Positions 50,547 to 59,721 of a stretch of DNA of 64,000 bases are shown here, one piece after another (position 1 is the first letter of the stretch; each line of letters begins with the position of its first letter). The stretch covers positions 62,001 to 126,000 of the forward strand of contig DATCKU010000071.1 in NCBI GenBank assembly GCA_036564245.1. The letters run 5' to 3'. This stretch comes from Thermasporomyces sp036564245 (GTDB taxonomy: Bacteria; Actinomycetota; Actinomycetes; Propionibacteriales; Actinopolymorphaceae). Below the pieces are notes generated by a model. That model ran no database searches and was not told the DNA's origin. It saw nothing but the letters and a program-made list of their open reading frames with translations. A program made the translations under genes and the position numbers.

Positions 50547-52655
50547 ATGATGCCGACCGATCGGATCGACGTCTTCGTGTCACCGGGGGGATCGCCGCAC
50601 GGTGACGGATCGGCCGGATACCCCGTACCCGACCTCGCCACAGCGATCGACCTGTTGCGGCGCCGCCGCGATCCTGGAGAACCAGCCGTCGTCTGGGTGG
50701 CTCCCGGCCGCTATCCCATGCGGCGACCGCTGGAGCTCGGCCCAGACGATTCCTACACGAGCTTCATCGCGCTGGACCCGGACGATCCTCCCGTGTTCGA
50801 AGGCGCCGTCACCATCACGGGCTGGCAGGAGATCGAACGGGAGGGACGGCGCCTCTGGTGTGCCGATGCGCCCAGCACGTGCGGCCGGTCGTTCTACGTC
50901 GCGGGCGAGCGCAGGCCCCGCCCGCGGTACCCCCGCGACGGCTTCCTGCGGGTCGCCGACCAACCCGGCCTGGATCTTGCCGCCGACATGGTCGGCACGC
51001 TGTTCCAGGGCACTGACGAGTTTCGTTACCACGACGGTGATGTTCCGGACCTGCAGGCACCGAGCGAGGTCGAGGTCGTCGTCCCGCACTACTGGATCCA
51101 GGAGCGCACGCCGATCACCTGGGTGGACAGCGAAGGTCGTACGATCCACACGCGGTTTCGCACCATCTTCGCGCTGCGCGACGACGTCACGCGTACGTTC
51201 GCGCGCTACTACCTGGACAACGTCATCGACGTGCTGGGCGAGGTCCCTGGCGAGTGGTATCACGACGTCGCGACGTCACGCCTGTTCTACGTGCCGCGTC
51301 CGGACGAGGAGCTGGAGTCGTTCGCCGCGCAGGTTCCGGTGCTCGACCGGTTCGTCGTGGTACGCGGCAGGCTCCAGTCGAGCGACTTCGTACGGTCTGT
51401 ACGCTTCGAAGGTCTTCGGTTCCGCTACGCCGACTTCGCCGAGCTCCACCCAGCTCGGCCGCCGTTCGAGGTGCGGGAGGATCCGGCACTCGCGCCCGAC
51501 GCCCGCTACGCGGCCTCACCTCAAGCCGCCGCCGACGTGGCTGCTGCGTTCGAGTTCATCGGTGCTCGAGGCTGTGCCATGGTCGACTGCGTGGTCGAGC
51601 ATGTCGGCGGATACGCGGTCGAGTTCGGCTACGGATGCCAGGGCAACCTGCTGAGCGGCAACACGTACTCCGATCTCGGGGCCGGCGCGGTGAAGCTCAG
51701 CGGGTCGACGAGTAGCGACGACGCCGCCTTCACCGCACACAACGAGATCTCCGACAACGAGATCCGATCCGGCGGCAAGGCCTACCCCCACGCCGTGGCC
51801 GTGCTCGCCCGGCACACCGCGGGAAACCTCATTGCCCACAACCACATCCACGACTTCGGCTACACCGGCATCTCTTGCGGCTGGTCGTGGGACTACGACG
51901 ACAGTCCGTCCCGCGACAACATCATCGAGGGCAACCACATCCACCACATCGGCTCGGGTCTGCTGAGCGACCTGGGTGGTATCTACCTGCTCGGCGTTGC
52001 ACCCGGGACGGTGGTGCGAGGGAACCTCATCCACGACGTCGTGTGCGCCAACTACGGCGGCTGGGGAATCTACCTCGACGCGGGTTCGTCCCATGTGGTC
52101 GTCGAGCGGAACGTCTGCCACCACGTCGCGAGCCAGTGCCTGCACCTGCATTTCGGCCGCGAAAACATCGTCCGGCACAACGTGTTCGCCCATGGCCGGC
52201 ACGGAGCCGTCGCGATCACGCGGCCAGAACCGCACGTCAGCCTGACGTTTGAACGCAACGTCGTGGTGACGGACGGGACTCCCGTGTTCTGCGGCACACC
52301 CGGACGGCGAGGCGTCTGCTCCTGGAACGTCGAAAGCGACCTCAACCTGGTCTGGGACAGCGCAGGAACCGCCATGCTCGCAGGCGATGGGCAGGTCGCC
52401 GACTCCGGCGAGTGGACCGTGGTCGACAAGCTGGACGCCGAATGGCGGTCCCGCGGCCGAGACGTGCACACCCTGACGGCTGACCCGCGGCTCGGTGACG
52501 ACTTCCTGCCCACACGCGACTCGCCAGCATGCGGTTTGGGCATCCGTACGCCCTCCGAGTTCCCGGTCGGCCCTCGACCCGTTGCCGACCGGACCCACCC
52601 GCTCGCGAAGTCCGCACGCCTGCTCGGCATCCGACCATCCGACGGACGCCTGTGA
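50547..52655 (+). CDS. Cytoplasmic right-handed beta-helix protein (GH141/PL-like architecture)
   Basis: A 702-residue protein without a signal peptide, starting MMPTDRIDVFVSPGGSPHGD after GGGAGG. The opening VFVSPGGSPHGDGSAGYPVP, PVFEGAVTITGWQEIE and RRPRPRYPRDGF repeats the arrangement of the secreted protein at 46122. Beta-helix repeats follow, for example VVEHVGGYAVEFGYGCQGNL, HNHIHDFGYTGISCGW and VVERNVCHHVASQCLHLHF. Since it lacks an export signal it probably processes imported oligosaccharides. It closes an operon with GH95 and the secreted beta-helix gene. The catalytic activity is not identifiable from the sequence. Confidence 0.78.
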   Translation: MMPTDRIDVFVSPGGSPHGDGSAGYPVPDLATAIDLLRRRRDPGEPAVVWVAPGRYPMRRPLELGPDDSYTSFIALDPDDPPVFEGAVTITGWQEIEREGRRLWCADAPSTCGRSFYVAGERRPRPRYPRDGFLRVADQPGLDLAADMVGTLFQGTDEFRYHDGDVPDLQAPSEVEVVVPHYWIQERTPITWVDSEGRTIHTRFRTIFALRDDVTRTFARYYLDNVIDVLGEVPGEWYHDVATSRLFYVPRPDEELESFAAQVPVLDRFVVVRGRLQSSDFVRSVRFEGLRFRYADFAELHPARPPFEVREDPALAPDARYAASPQAAADVAAAFEFIGARGCAMVDCVVEHVGGYAVEFGYGCQGNLLSGNTYSDLGAGAVKLSGSTSSDDAAFTAHNEISDNEIRSGGKAYPHAVAVLARHTAGNLIAHNHIHDFGYTGISCGWSWDYDDSPSRDNIIEGNHIHHIGSGLLSDLGGIYLLGVAPGTVVRGNLIHDVVCANYGGWGIYLDAGSSHVVVERNVCHHVASQCLHLHFGRENIVRHNVFAHGRHGAVAITRPEPHVSLTFERNVVVTDGTPVFCGTPGRRGVCSWNVESDLNLVWDSAGTAMLAGDGQVADSGEWTVVDKLDAEWRSRGRDVHTLTADPRLGDDFLPTRDSPACGLGIRTPSEFPVGPRPVADRTHPLAKSARLLGIRPSDGRL

Positions 52656-52674
52656 AACGTGCGATCGCGGGGAA

Positions 52675-52701
52675 GGAGGGGAACTCCGAGCCCGTTCCTC
52701 C
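52675..52701. terminator. Inverted repeat between convergent operons
   Basis: GGAGGGGAAC (52675-52684) pairs with GTTCCTCC (52694-52701) with a two-base bulge and a 9-base loop, in the 60-base gap between the beta-helix gene and the convergent 701-residue gene. There is no T-tract; it could act on both strands. Confidence 0.35.
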
Positions 52702-52715
52702 ACGGCTCGCAGTGC

Positions 52716-54821
52716 TCACTGCTCGGCCGCCGCGCGCTGCATGCGCAGGGCGTTGGCCAGCGGGATCGCGATCACCCAGGACGGATTCCAGGTGTTGCTC
52801 GTTCCTCGTTGCTGCCAATGGGTTTGAAAGAACCCCTCGCCCTGCTCGCCGACGACCGGGAACCCCCAGTCACCTGGAGCCTGGCAGATCCCCTGCCCCA
52901 TCGCGTGGATGATCGTGTCAGCGGCGGTGACCAGGTCGCGCCGACCCGTCAGCTGACCGAAGTGCATCATCTCGTACGCGGGAAAGAACACGTCGAGGTG
53001 ATGGTTCTGCACGCTGACCGTGGGCCAGCCGACCGCCGAGAAGCTGCGTTCTCGTAGTGGCGAACCGCGATCGTAGGTCGGCGCCCAGACGTAGACGAAG
53101 GTGAGCAACCAGTCGAGCGCTACCTCGGCGCGCTCCCGGTAGACCTCGCGCTCGGTCACTCGGAACAGGTCGTACGCCGCGAGGAAGTAGAAGATGCCGG
53201 CCTCCTTGTCCTCGCAGGCGGCATCGAGCGTGGCGTGGCCGAACGGCCGGTCGAAGGTCGCCGCGTGCAGTTCGTGGTAGCGGTCATGCATCGCCTCGGC
53301 GTGATGGAGGTGCGTGGCGTCTCGTGTGATCTCGTACGTACGCGCCAGCGCTGACACGACCGGCAGACCGGCAGCACAGACCAGGGGTGAATGGGGTGAG
53401 CCGTCGAGCCGCCACGCGACGGGTGGAACACCCTCGGCCAGAGTTGCCCGGCACGCGAACGCGACACCTTGCTCCAGCGCGCCGCGCCACGCGTCCGGGA
53501 CCGGCGCGTCGAAGCTCGCGAACAACGCGATGATGTCGGCGATGTCGCAGAGCGTCTCCCCGTGGGCGCGACTGGAGATGACTTCGTGTCCATCCCGGAA
53601 GAACCCGTGCCAGCGGTCCTCATCTGGTACGCAGAAGTTGAACCGCAGGCCATCCACGGTCGTACCGCTGCCGTCGACGTAGCACGACACCGCCGCCCGA
53701 GCCCGCCCCACACGGTCCGGCTGCCCGGAGTGGAACCCGATCCACGCGTCGCACCAGGCAAGGCGCAGGCACTGGCCGGTCCAGCCGTAGAGGAAGTCTC
53801 GGCCCGCCTTGCCGGCCCGTGCCAGCTCGCCCCAGCAGGGGAACTTCAGGTAGCCCGCATACCTGCCGAGCGAGGTCCAACGGGCATCCAACGCGTTGGT
53901 CTTCAACCGGATCATCGTCGCCAGGTCGAGCGGACGTCTGCCCTTGTCCCGCGACAGCTCACGCCCCCGGCGGACCAGCGTGCGGAAACCGTGCCCCGGA
54001 TGCGAGACGACTCCCCAGTCGAGCACATAGCGTCGGGAATAGTGTGCGCCGGGTGTGAAGGTGAGATATCCGCCGTCGTGGGGTGCGGTGACACTCTTGT
54101 GGACGTACGCCACGTCGGGCCGACCCCCGAACATCAACACCCCGCTCATCGCGACCAGCGACAAGCCTTCGGCAGTGCGCACGGCACCCATCGAGCCGTA
54201 CGTCACGACGCCGGCAGTATCTTCGCGATACGCCGGGGGTGAGAGAAGCGTGAGGAACCGCCCGCCGTCCCACTCGAGGTTGCATCCGGGGATCGGGAGT
54301 CGATGCTCTTCACAGACGAATCCGCCGCCGGGAACCACGCCCACCCTCGGCACGTCACGAGACGGATCGGCGGAAGGATTGTCGTTGTAGAGAACGCCGG
54401 GAATCGTGAGCTTCTCACCCGGAAGCTCCCCGAACGCCAGCACCAGACCGACGGCGACATCCGGCAGTGCGGTGTCGGCGGCCCGCTGCCAGGTGACATC
54501 CACGCGGAGCAGGTCGTGATCGAACGCCCAGGTCTGCTCGACGTCCAAGCCACCGGCCCGAGCGCGGATCGAGAGCCCGGGCTCAGCTCGCTCGACCGTG
54601 ATCTCCTCAAGCGGCGGATGTTCCAACCGCCACGGCCGTCCGGTCGAGATCGTCAGCATGTGCGAAAGCGGCATCGAAAGGAACGGCGTGGGCTCATCGG
54701 CCATGGCGAGAACGATGTCGAGGTCGCCGTCCCTCGCGACGACGCGCACCACCTTGTCGCCGGCCATGCTGCGCAGACGCCACACCGTGCCGACCTGCAT
54801 CGACTGCGAGTCGCTCAGCAT
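52716..54821 (-). CDS. Uncharacterised 701-residue carbohydrate-related protein
   Basis: I do not recognise a named family. The N-terminal 300 residues are beta-rich (LDIVLAMADEPTPFLSMPL, VEQTWAFDHDLLRVDVTW, HYSRRYVLDWGVVSHPGHGF), and the remainder looks like an alpha/alpha toroid (WGELARAGKAGRDFLYGWTG, HAEAMHDRYHELHAATFD, CEDKEAGIFYFLAAYDLF, MMHFGQLTGRRDLVTAADTI), an architecture of glycosidases and lyases. No signal peptide. It starts at ATG 54821, overlapping the DUF5060-type gene by 7 bases, and is the last gene of the importer operon. By context it is an intracellular oligosaccharide-cleaving enzyme; I cannot point to catalytic residues. Confidence 0.8.
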   Translation of the reverse strand: MLSDSQSMQVGTVWRLRSMAGDKVVRVVARDGDLDIVLAMADEPTPFLSMPLSHMLTISTGRPWRLEHPPLEEITVERAEPGLSIRARAGGLDVEQTWAFDHDLLRVDVTWQRAADTALPDVAVGLVLAFGELPGEKLTIPGVLYNDNPSADPSRDVPRVGVVPGGGFVCEEHRLPIPGCNLEWDGGRFLTLLSPPAYREDTAGVVTYGSMGAVRTAEGLSLVAMSGVLMFGGRPDVAYVHKSVTAPHDGGYLTFTPGAHYSRRYVLDWGVVSHPGHGFRTLVRRGRELSRDKGRRPLDLATMIRLKTNALDARWTSLGRYAGYLKFPCWGELARAGKAGRDFLYGWTGQCLRLAWCDAWIGFHSGQPDRVGRARAAVSCYVDGSGTTVDGLRFNFCVPDEDRWHGFFRDGHEVISSRAHGETLCDIADIIALFASFDAPVPDAWRGALEQGVAFACRATLAEGVPPVAWRLDGSPHSPLVCAAGLPVVSALARTYEITRDATHLHHAEAMHDRYHELHAATFDRPFGHATLDAACEDKEAGIFYFLAAYDLFRVTEREVYRERAEVALDWLLTFVYVWAPTYDRGSPLRERSFSAVGWPTVSVQNHHLDVFFPAYEMMHFGQLTGRRDLVTAADTIIHAMGQGICQAPGDWGFPVVGEQGEGFFQTHWQQRGTSNTWNPSWVIAIPLANALRMQRAAAEQ

Positions 54822-56173
54822 CGCTCGATCCGCACGGCCTGGTAGAGCTTTCCTGGAAGGTCGAGCACGAAGTCGCCAGAGAACGTGCCCGGCACCTCCC
54901 GCACGGTCATCTCCCAGGTGTCGAGTACTGCCACGCGATATCGTCCGGGCGGTAGCGAGAACTTCCTGGTACGGAACCGATGGGGCCCGTAGTACTGCAG
55001 GTAGAACTCGCCGGGCAGCTCCAAGGTCGACGCGTCGTGCTCTTCCGAACGGCGACGCACCCCTGCGGGAACGCCGGCCATCACCGTGCGAAGGAAGCCG
55101 ATCCGTCTGGCACTGGATCCCTTGAGCGTTCCTCCGGCTACACACCACGGCAGGTCCGCCTCGTCGACGAACCACTCCCCGTGCGTGGCATATCCGCCTC
55201 GGCAGATCGCCTCCCACAGCCGTACCACGACTTCCTCGCCGGTGAGGCTCGCGTCGCGTTGCGGAGCATCGCCTTCGTATCCACAGCTGTCGACGACGAC
55301 CGGTTTGTGCAACGCGTCGGTCAGCGCCGACACGACCCTCACCTGGTCGCTGCGGACGCTCGCATGGGTCACGTCCCTCAGCCCGAAGTCGCAGGACGCA
55401 TCGCCGTGAATGGTCAGCAGGTGACGGCCACCGTCGAGCTCACGGACGAGTCGCAGCGCCTCGTCCCAGCCTTCGTCCGGCGGCGACGCCTGGTCGGGAT
55501 CCATCACCAGGCACCACGAGACGTTGGGAAACGCCGCAAGCCTGGAGACCGTCTCGTTGAGGTACGCCTGCCAGCCCGGCCCGGGTCCCCGGCTTCGCCA
55601 CCCACCTGCGCGGGCGTGGAACAGCACCAGCTCGGCTTCGACGCCGAGCGCACCGAGGTCGCGCACCGCTTGTTCGATACGCGTGAGCTGCTGCGGCGTG
55701 GGCCAACCCGACACGTCGGGGCTCTCGGCACCCACGGGCTTGCCAGGCAGGACCGACATGCGCACCTTCGTGAAGCCGGCCTCCGACAACGACGCCAGCG
55801 TCTCCGCCCGCCGCGCCGGGCACTGCTCATGCCACCACATGGCGGTCGTTCCAATGGGGACGTACGGGCTGCCGTCGGCGTAGCGAAACCGCAGGCCGTC
55901 CGACCGCACCGGACCGTGCTGACCGGGATCCGCGGCAACACAGACGAACGATCCACTCCGGTCGGCAACGCCCTCGACCTCGTACTCCCACGAGCCCGGT
56001 TCGTCCGGCATGAACCGAGCCGTCATCCGCCCGCCGTCGTCGAATGCCCTCGCGTAACCGGTTCGGCCGTCCTTCTCGAACCGGACCCAGGCCTCGGTTC
56101 CGCAGGGCACCGGAACGTCGAGCTCGAAGCTTCCCCAGCACCGAACGCTTCGCCGATTCACCATCCGGTTCAT
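54815..56173 (-). CDS. DUF5060/DUF5605-type TIM-barrel protein with altered catalytic sites
   Basis: A 452-residue protein: an N-terminal beta-sandwich of DUF5060 type (about 10-90, TGYARAFDDGGRMTARFMPD), a TIM barrel (about 100-380) and a C-terminal beta domain ending FVLDLPGKLYQAVRIE. It is a paralogue of the next gene upstream. At the barrel position where the paralogue has NE (acid/base candidate E244), this protein has M224-D225. At the candidate nucleophile E323 it has S296, while the nearby YEGD Glu (E300) is kept. It may have lost or changed activity. Start ATG 56173 overlaps the paralogue stop (ATGA). Cytoplasmic, no signal peptide. Confidence 0.8.
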   Translation of the reverse strand: MNRMVNRRSVRCWGSFELDVPVPCGTEAWVRFEKDGRTGYARAFDDGGRMTARFMPDEPGSWEYEVEGVADRSGSFVCVAADPGQHGPVRSDGLRFRYADGSPYVPIGTTAMWWHEQCPARRAETLASLSEAGFTKVRMSVLPGKPVGAESPDVSGWPTPQQLTRIEQAVRDLGALGVEAELVLFHARAGGWRSRGPGPGWQAYLNETVSRLAAFPNVSWCLVMDPDQASPPDEGWDEALRLVRELDGGRHLLTIHGDASCDFGLRDVTHASVRSDQVRVVSALTDALHKPVVVDSCGYEGDAPQRDASLTGEEVVVRLWEAICRGGYATHGEWFVDEADLPWCVAGGTLKGSSARRIGFLRTVMAGVPAGVRRRSEEHDASTLELPGEFYLQYYGPHRFRTRKFSLPPGRYRVAVLDTWEMTVREVPGTFSGDFVLDLPGKLYQAVRIERC

Positions 56174-57585
56174 GCCACCCTCCGGGCGCGCAGCGCGAGA
56201 TCCGTACGGCCAAGCGGGATTCGGCACCGACCCCGATACCGACCGCCGAGCGGGGTCACGGTCATCGCCCAGGTGTCGATGAGGTCGACCGCGTAGTCGG
56301 CGGCGTCCGGCAGCTCCAGCTCGCACCAGGCTGGTTGCCGGTCGCCGAAGTACTCCAGGAAGTAGCTGCCGTCTTCCCGCGCCGCCTGCAGGTCCGCCGG
56401 ACCGTCCTCGAGGATCCTCCGCAGGAACGCGATCCGCTGCGGGCTCTCGCCGACCAACGTGCCGCCGCGGGCAACCCATCGACCGTCCGACGTGTCGACG
56501 AAGCACTCACCGTGGCCCACGTAGCCGCCGAGGACCGTGCCACGCCAGATTCGCCGGGTCATCTCCTTGCCCGAGATGTTGCCCCATCGCCGGTCGATGT
56601 CACCTTCGTAGCTGATCTCGTCGATGACGACGGGTTTGGGGCATTCCGTGCGCCACTGCTCGACCAGCCCGGCATCCCAGTGCTGGATGCTCTGATGGGT
56701 TATCCAAGGCTTGGTGAAGTCGTAGAGCGCCGCCCACTCGTACATCCTGGTGCCGTTGTGGATCGACCGGAGCCGACCGTACGGGTCGATGCGCTGCAGG
56801 TACTGCAGCAAGCCGTCCCAGTCCGCGACGGTCTTCACCCGGTTGAAGTCGTACTCGTTCGCCATCGACCACCACACGTTGCGAAAGGCCGCGAGTCGTG
56901 CCACGACGTACCGCAGGTAGGCACGGTCCTGGTCCGGCTTCATCGACCCGAAACCCCACTCCCCGTGGTCGTACGGGTGGAAGAGGATCAAATCCGCCTC
57001 GACGCCGATTCGGCAAAGGTCGGCGATCCGCCTTTCCAGGTGAGCGAAGTAGGCCGGGTTGAACCGCGATGTGTCGAGGGTTTCCGGGCTCGTCCCGGCG
57101 AACGGAAGCGCCGGTGGTCGCATTCCTTCGGTCGGCAGCAGGCACATCCGGACCTTGTTGAAGGGCGATGCCGCGAGCGCACGTAGCGTCCGCTCCTCCT
57201 GCTCCAGGTCCATGTCGTGGGTCCAGTGGTAGCAGGTCGTGCCGAACGGCAGGTATCGCGTGCCGTCGGCGTAGCGGAAGTGGTACCGATCGACCACCGT
57301 GACCGGTCCGTGGTTGTCCGGTCCGGGTGGGACGCACACGAACCGACCACGACGTCCGGACAGCTCCTCCACGTTGCTCCGCGTGGTGAACCGCCATTCA
57401 CCCGTACGGTCCGGGGAGAACCGTACGCGATACGTGCCGTCGTCGTCGTAGAACCCGGCGACGTCGACCGTTCGGTTGCGGTGCTGGAACGTCGCGTGGA
57501 GCTCCACCTCGGCGAAGGGATTGCCGGTCTGCGGACCGTCGAGCGCGAGCTCGAAGATTCCCCATCGTTCAACCGGATCGCTCAC
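56170..57585 (-). CDS. DUF5060/DUF5605-type TIM-barrel glycosidase candidate (GH140-like)
   Basis: A 471-residue protein with an N-terminal beta-sandwich (VERWGIFELALDG, TYRVRFSPDRTGEWRFTT), a (beta/alpha)8 barrel beginning YLPFGTTCYHWTH, and a C-terminal beta domain. Candidate catalytic residues are E244 in NVWWSMANEYDF and E323 or E327 in PVVIDEISYEGD, matching the Asn-Glu and late-strand Glu of clan GH-A. The layout resembles the GH140 apiosidase and DUF4038/DUF5605 groups. No signal peptide is present. It starts at GTG 57585, overlapping the sialidase-like gene (GTGA). Inference: it cuts an imported apiose- or other pentose-bearing oligosaccharide. Confidence 0.82.
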   Translation of the reverse strand: MSDPVERWGIFELALDGPQTGNPFAEVELHATFQHRNRTVDVAGFYDDDGTYRVRFSPDRTGEWRFTTRSNVEELSGRRGRFVCVPPGPDNHGPVTVVDRYHFRYADGTRYLPFGTTCYHWTHDMDLEQEERTLRALAASPFNKVRMCLLPTEGMRPPALPFAGTSPETLDTSRFNPAYFAHLERRIADLCRIGVEADLILFHPYDHGEWGFGSMKPDQDRAYLRYVVARLAAFRNVWWSMANEYDFNRVKTVADWDGLLQYLQRIDPYGRLRSIHNGTRMYEWAALYDFTKPWITHQSIQHWDAGLVEQWRTECPKPVVIDEISYEGDIDRRWGNISGKEMTRRIWRGTVLGGYVGHGECFVDTSDGRWVARGGTLVGESPQRIAFLRRILEDGPADLQAAREDGSYFLEYFGDRQPAWCELELPDAADYAVDLIDTWAMTVTPLGGRYRGRCRIPLGRTDLALRARRVA

Positions 57586-58655
57586 CGATTCCCTGCCTTC
57601 ACCCACGCCTCGTCGACGATGACGTGCCGGATCGTCTTGCGTAGATACGAGTACGCAACGTGCAGTGCGCCGTCTCGGGTCTGGATGATGCTGGGGTACG
57701 AGTAGCCCATCTCGTTGTCGCGATACTCCAGGTCGGCCATCTGGACGTTGCGCCGGTACGGCCAGGTCGAGCCACCGTCGGTCGACATCGCCAGGGTCAA
57801 CGGCGTGCGTACCGCCTTCTTGCGGAGGCCGTTCTTCGCCGGGACCCAGCGGAACTGGTCGCGTTCCAAGCTCGCGTCGTTGAACGCCAGGACGAGCGCC
57901 CCGCTCGCCAGCCGGACCATCTGGATCGCCGAGTTGTTGTTCGGCAGCTCGGTGGGCACCGGCTCGCTCCACGTGTGACCCAGATCGGTCGAGACGGAGG
58001 CGTAGATGCGGTCGGCCGCCCGGCTGCGCAGCAGGCCGAACAACGAACCGTCGTCACGTTGCACGACCGTCATCTGCACCCGACCCAGACTCCCCGGCAC
58101 GACATGCTCCTGCCAGGTCCTGCCCTGGTCGAGACTGCGGGCCACCACACTGGACTCCCCTTCCTTCCGGCAGTAGTACGCAGGAAGCAGCCAGCTGCCG
58201 TCCGGAAGGAAGACCGGTGGGTTGCGCAGGAAGAACCCTGGCCCGCCGAACAGCACCCAGGGCTCGCTCCACGTGTGTCCGTCGTCGGATGAGGTGCGGG
58301 CAAGCACGTGCGCCGACTTCTGATCGTGCGGTTCGTTCGACGTGTGCAACAGCCACACCGTGCTCGAACCCGGTGGTACGAACAGCACGGGATTCTGCTC
58401 CGACCGGTTCGGGTCGCTCGCGATCAGCGCCGGGGGCGTCCAGCGCTCTTTGCCTGCCGGAAGGCGAGACAGCACGATGTTGGTCCCGGGGTCTCCCTCA
58501 CCAGGACCGTTGAACCACACGCACAGCAGGTCACCGTTCGCCAGCTCGAGCAGGTTCGCGGCGTGACTGTCAGGCGAGTACAGCACCGGAAGGAACGCCG
58601 ACCGCAGCTCGCCGTCCTCGATCAGCTCCCCGGTGAATCGCGGGTCTTTCTCCAT
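57582..58655 (-). CDS. BNR/Asp-box sialidase-fold protein
   Basis: A 357-residue six-bladed propeller. Four Asp-box repeats are visible: SSDDGHTW, SLDQGRTW, STDLGHTW and STDGGSTW. SPDSHAANLLELANGDLLCV and GYSYPSIIQTRDGALHVAYSY are conserved in a bacterial exo-sialidase-like group. It has no signal peptide. In plant-polysaccharide loci GH33-like proteins can release the ulosonic acids of rhamnogalacturonan II instead of sialic acid; that is one possibility. GAGGGGAGCA precedes ATG 58655. It lies 16 bases after the importer ATPase gene and overlaps the GH140-like gene. Confidence 0.87.
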   Translation of the reverse strand: MEKDPRFTGELIEDGELRSAFLPVLYSPDSHAANLLELANGDLLCVWFNGPGEGDPGTNIVLSRLPAGKERWTPPALIASDPNRSEQNPVLFVPPGSSTVWLLHTSNEPHDQKSAHVLARTSSDDGHTWSEPWVLFGGPGFFLRNPPVFLPDGSWLLPAYYCRKEGESSVVARSLDQGRTWQEHVVPGSLGRVQMTVVQRDDGSLFGLLRSRAADRIYASVSTDLGHTWSEPVPTELPNNNSAIQMVRLASGALVLAFNDASLERDQFRWVPAKNGLRKKAVRTPLTLAMSTDGGSTWPYRRNVQMADLEYRDNEMGYSYPSIIQTRDGALHVAYSYLRKTIRHVIVDEAWVKAGNR

Positions 58656-58671
58656 TGCTCCCCTCGACTCC

Positions 58672-59721
58672 TCATCCTTGGCTCATGGCGGCCTGCGGCT
58701 CGATCCCGCGGAGGTCGAGCTCGCCGGCGAAGTGGCAGGCAGCTTGGCGTCCCGGTCGGATCTCACGCAGTGCCGGGCGCTCGGTCGTGCACCGATCCTG
58801 CGCATAGAAGCAGCGTGGGTGGAACGGACAGCCTTCCGGCACCGCTGACGGATCGGCGACCTCGCCGCGGAGGATGATGCGCTCCCGAGCTCGCGCCGCT
58901 GCCGGATCCGGATCGGGCACCGCGGACAGCAGGGCCTCGGTGTAAGGGTGCAGCGGCGTGGTGTAGAGCTCCTCGGTCGGACCGGTCTCCACCACCCGAC
59001 CCACGTACATCACGACGACCTCGTCCGCCATGTACTCCACGACACCGAGATCGTGTGAGATGAAGAGGTACGTAAGGTCGGACTCCTGCTGCAGATCCCG
59101 CAGCAGGTTGAGGATCTGCGCGCGCACCGACACATCGAGCGCGCTCACCGGCTCGTCGGCCACCACGAGCCGTGGCGACAGCGCCAAGGCCCGAGCGATG
59201 CCGACCCGCTGTCTCTCCCCGCCAGAGAACGCGTTGGGATAGCGACGGATGTACTCCGGCCGCAGGCCCACGCGCTTCAGGAGGTCGGCGACGCGCTCCT
59301 CGACCTCGGCCGGTGTGGCCAGGTTGTTGACCCGCAACGGCTCGCCCACGATCTGCAGCAGCGTCATGCGGGGATTGAGCGACGAGAACGGATCCTGGAA
59401 CACCATCCGGATCTCCCGGCGGTAGGTGCGCAGCTCCTTCTCGCCCAGCTGGGCCAGGTCGACGGTCTCACCGTCCGTACGGCGGTAGAGAATCTCACCC
59501 GCGGTCGGTGGGTAGGCCCGCAGCAGCAGCCGACCCAACGTGCTCTTCCCACAACCGGACTCGCCGACCAGCCCGACCGTCTTCCTCGCATGGATCGCAA
59601 GATCCACACCGTCCACTGCGCGGATCTCGCCGACCCGGCGGCTCAGCAGTCCGGTCCGGATCGGAAAGTGTTTGCTGAGCCCCTTGGTCTGCAGCAGCAC
59701 GCCGTCATCCAGACTGCTCAT
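58672..59721 (-). CDS. Second Opp-type ABC importer ATPase (OppF type)
   Basis: A 349-residue ATPase. Walker A is GESGCGKSTLGRLLL near residue 50, the signature FSGGERQRVGIARAL, Walker B RLVVADEPVSALD and the switch His in FISHDLGVVEY. The C-terminal oligopeptide-transporter segment has CPFHPRCFYAQDRC. It starts at ATG 59721, overlapping the OppD-type gene by 17 bases; the open frame upstream is not needed. It belongs to the operon in which importer genes precede the sialidase-like and GH140-like genes, so it probably powers uptake of the oligosaccharide that those enzymes cut. Confidence 0.92.
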   Translation of the reverse strand: MSSLDDGVLLQTKGLSKHFPIRTGLLSRRVGEIRAVDGVDLAIHARKTVGLVGESGCGKSTLGRLLLRAYPPTAGEILYRRTDGETVDLAQLGEKELRTYRREIRMVFQDPFSSLNPRMTLLQIVGEPLRVNNLATPAEVEERVADLLKRVGLRPEYIRRYPNAFSGGERQRVGIARALALSPRLVVADEPVSALDVSVRAQILNLLRDLQQESDLTYLFISHDLGVVEYMADEVVVMYVGRVVETGPTEELYTTPLHPYTEALLSAVPDPDPAAARARERIILRGEVADPSAVPEGCPFHPRCFYAQDRCTTERPALREIRPGRQAACHFAGELDLRGIEPQAAMSQG

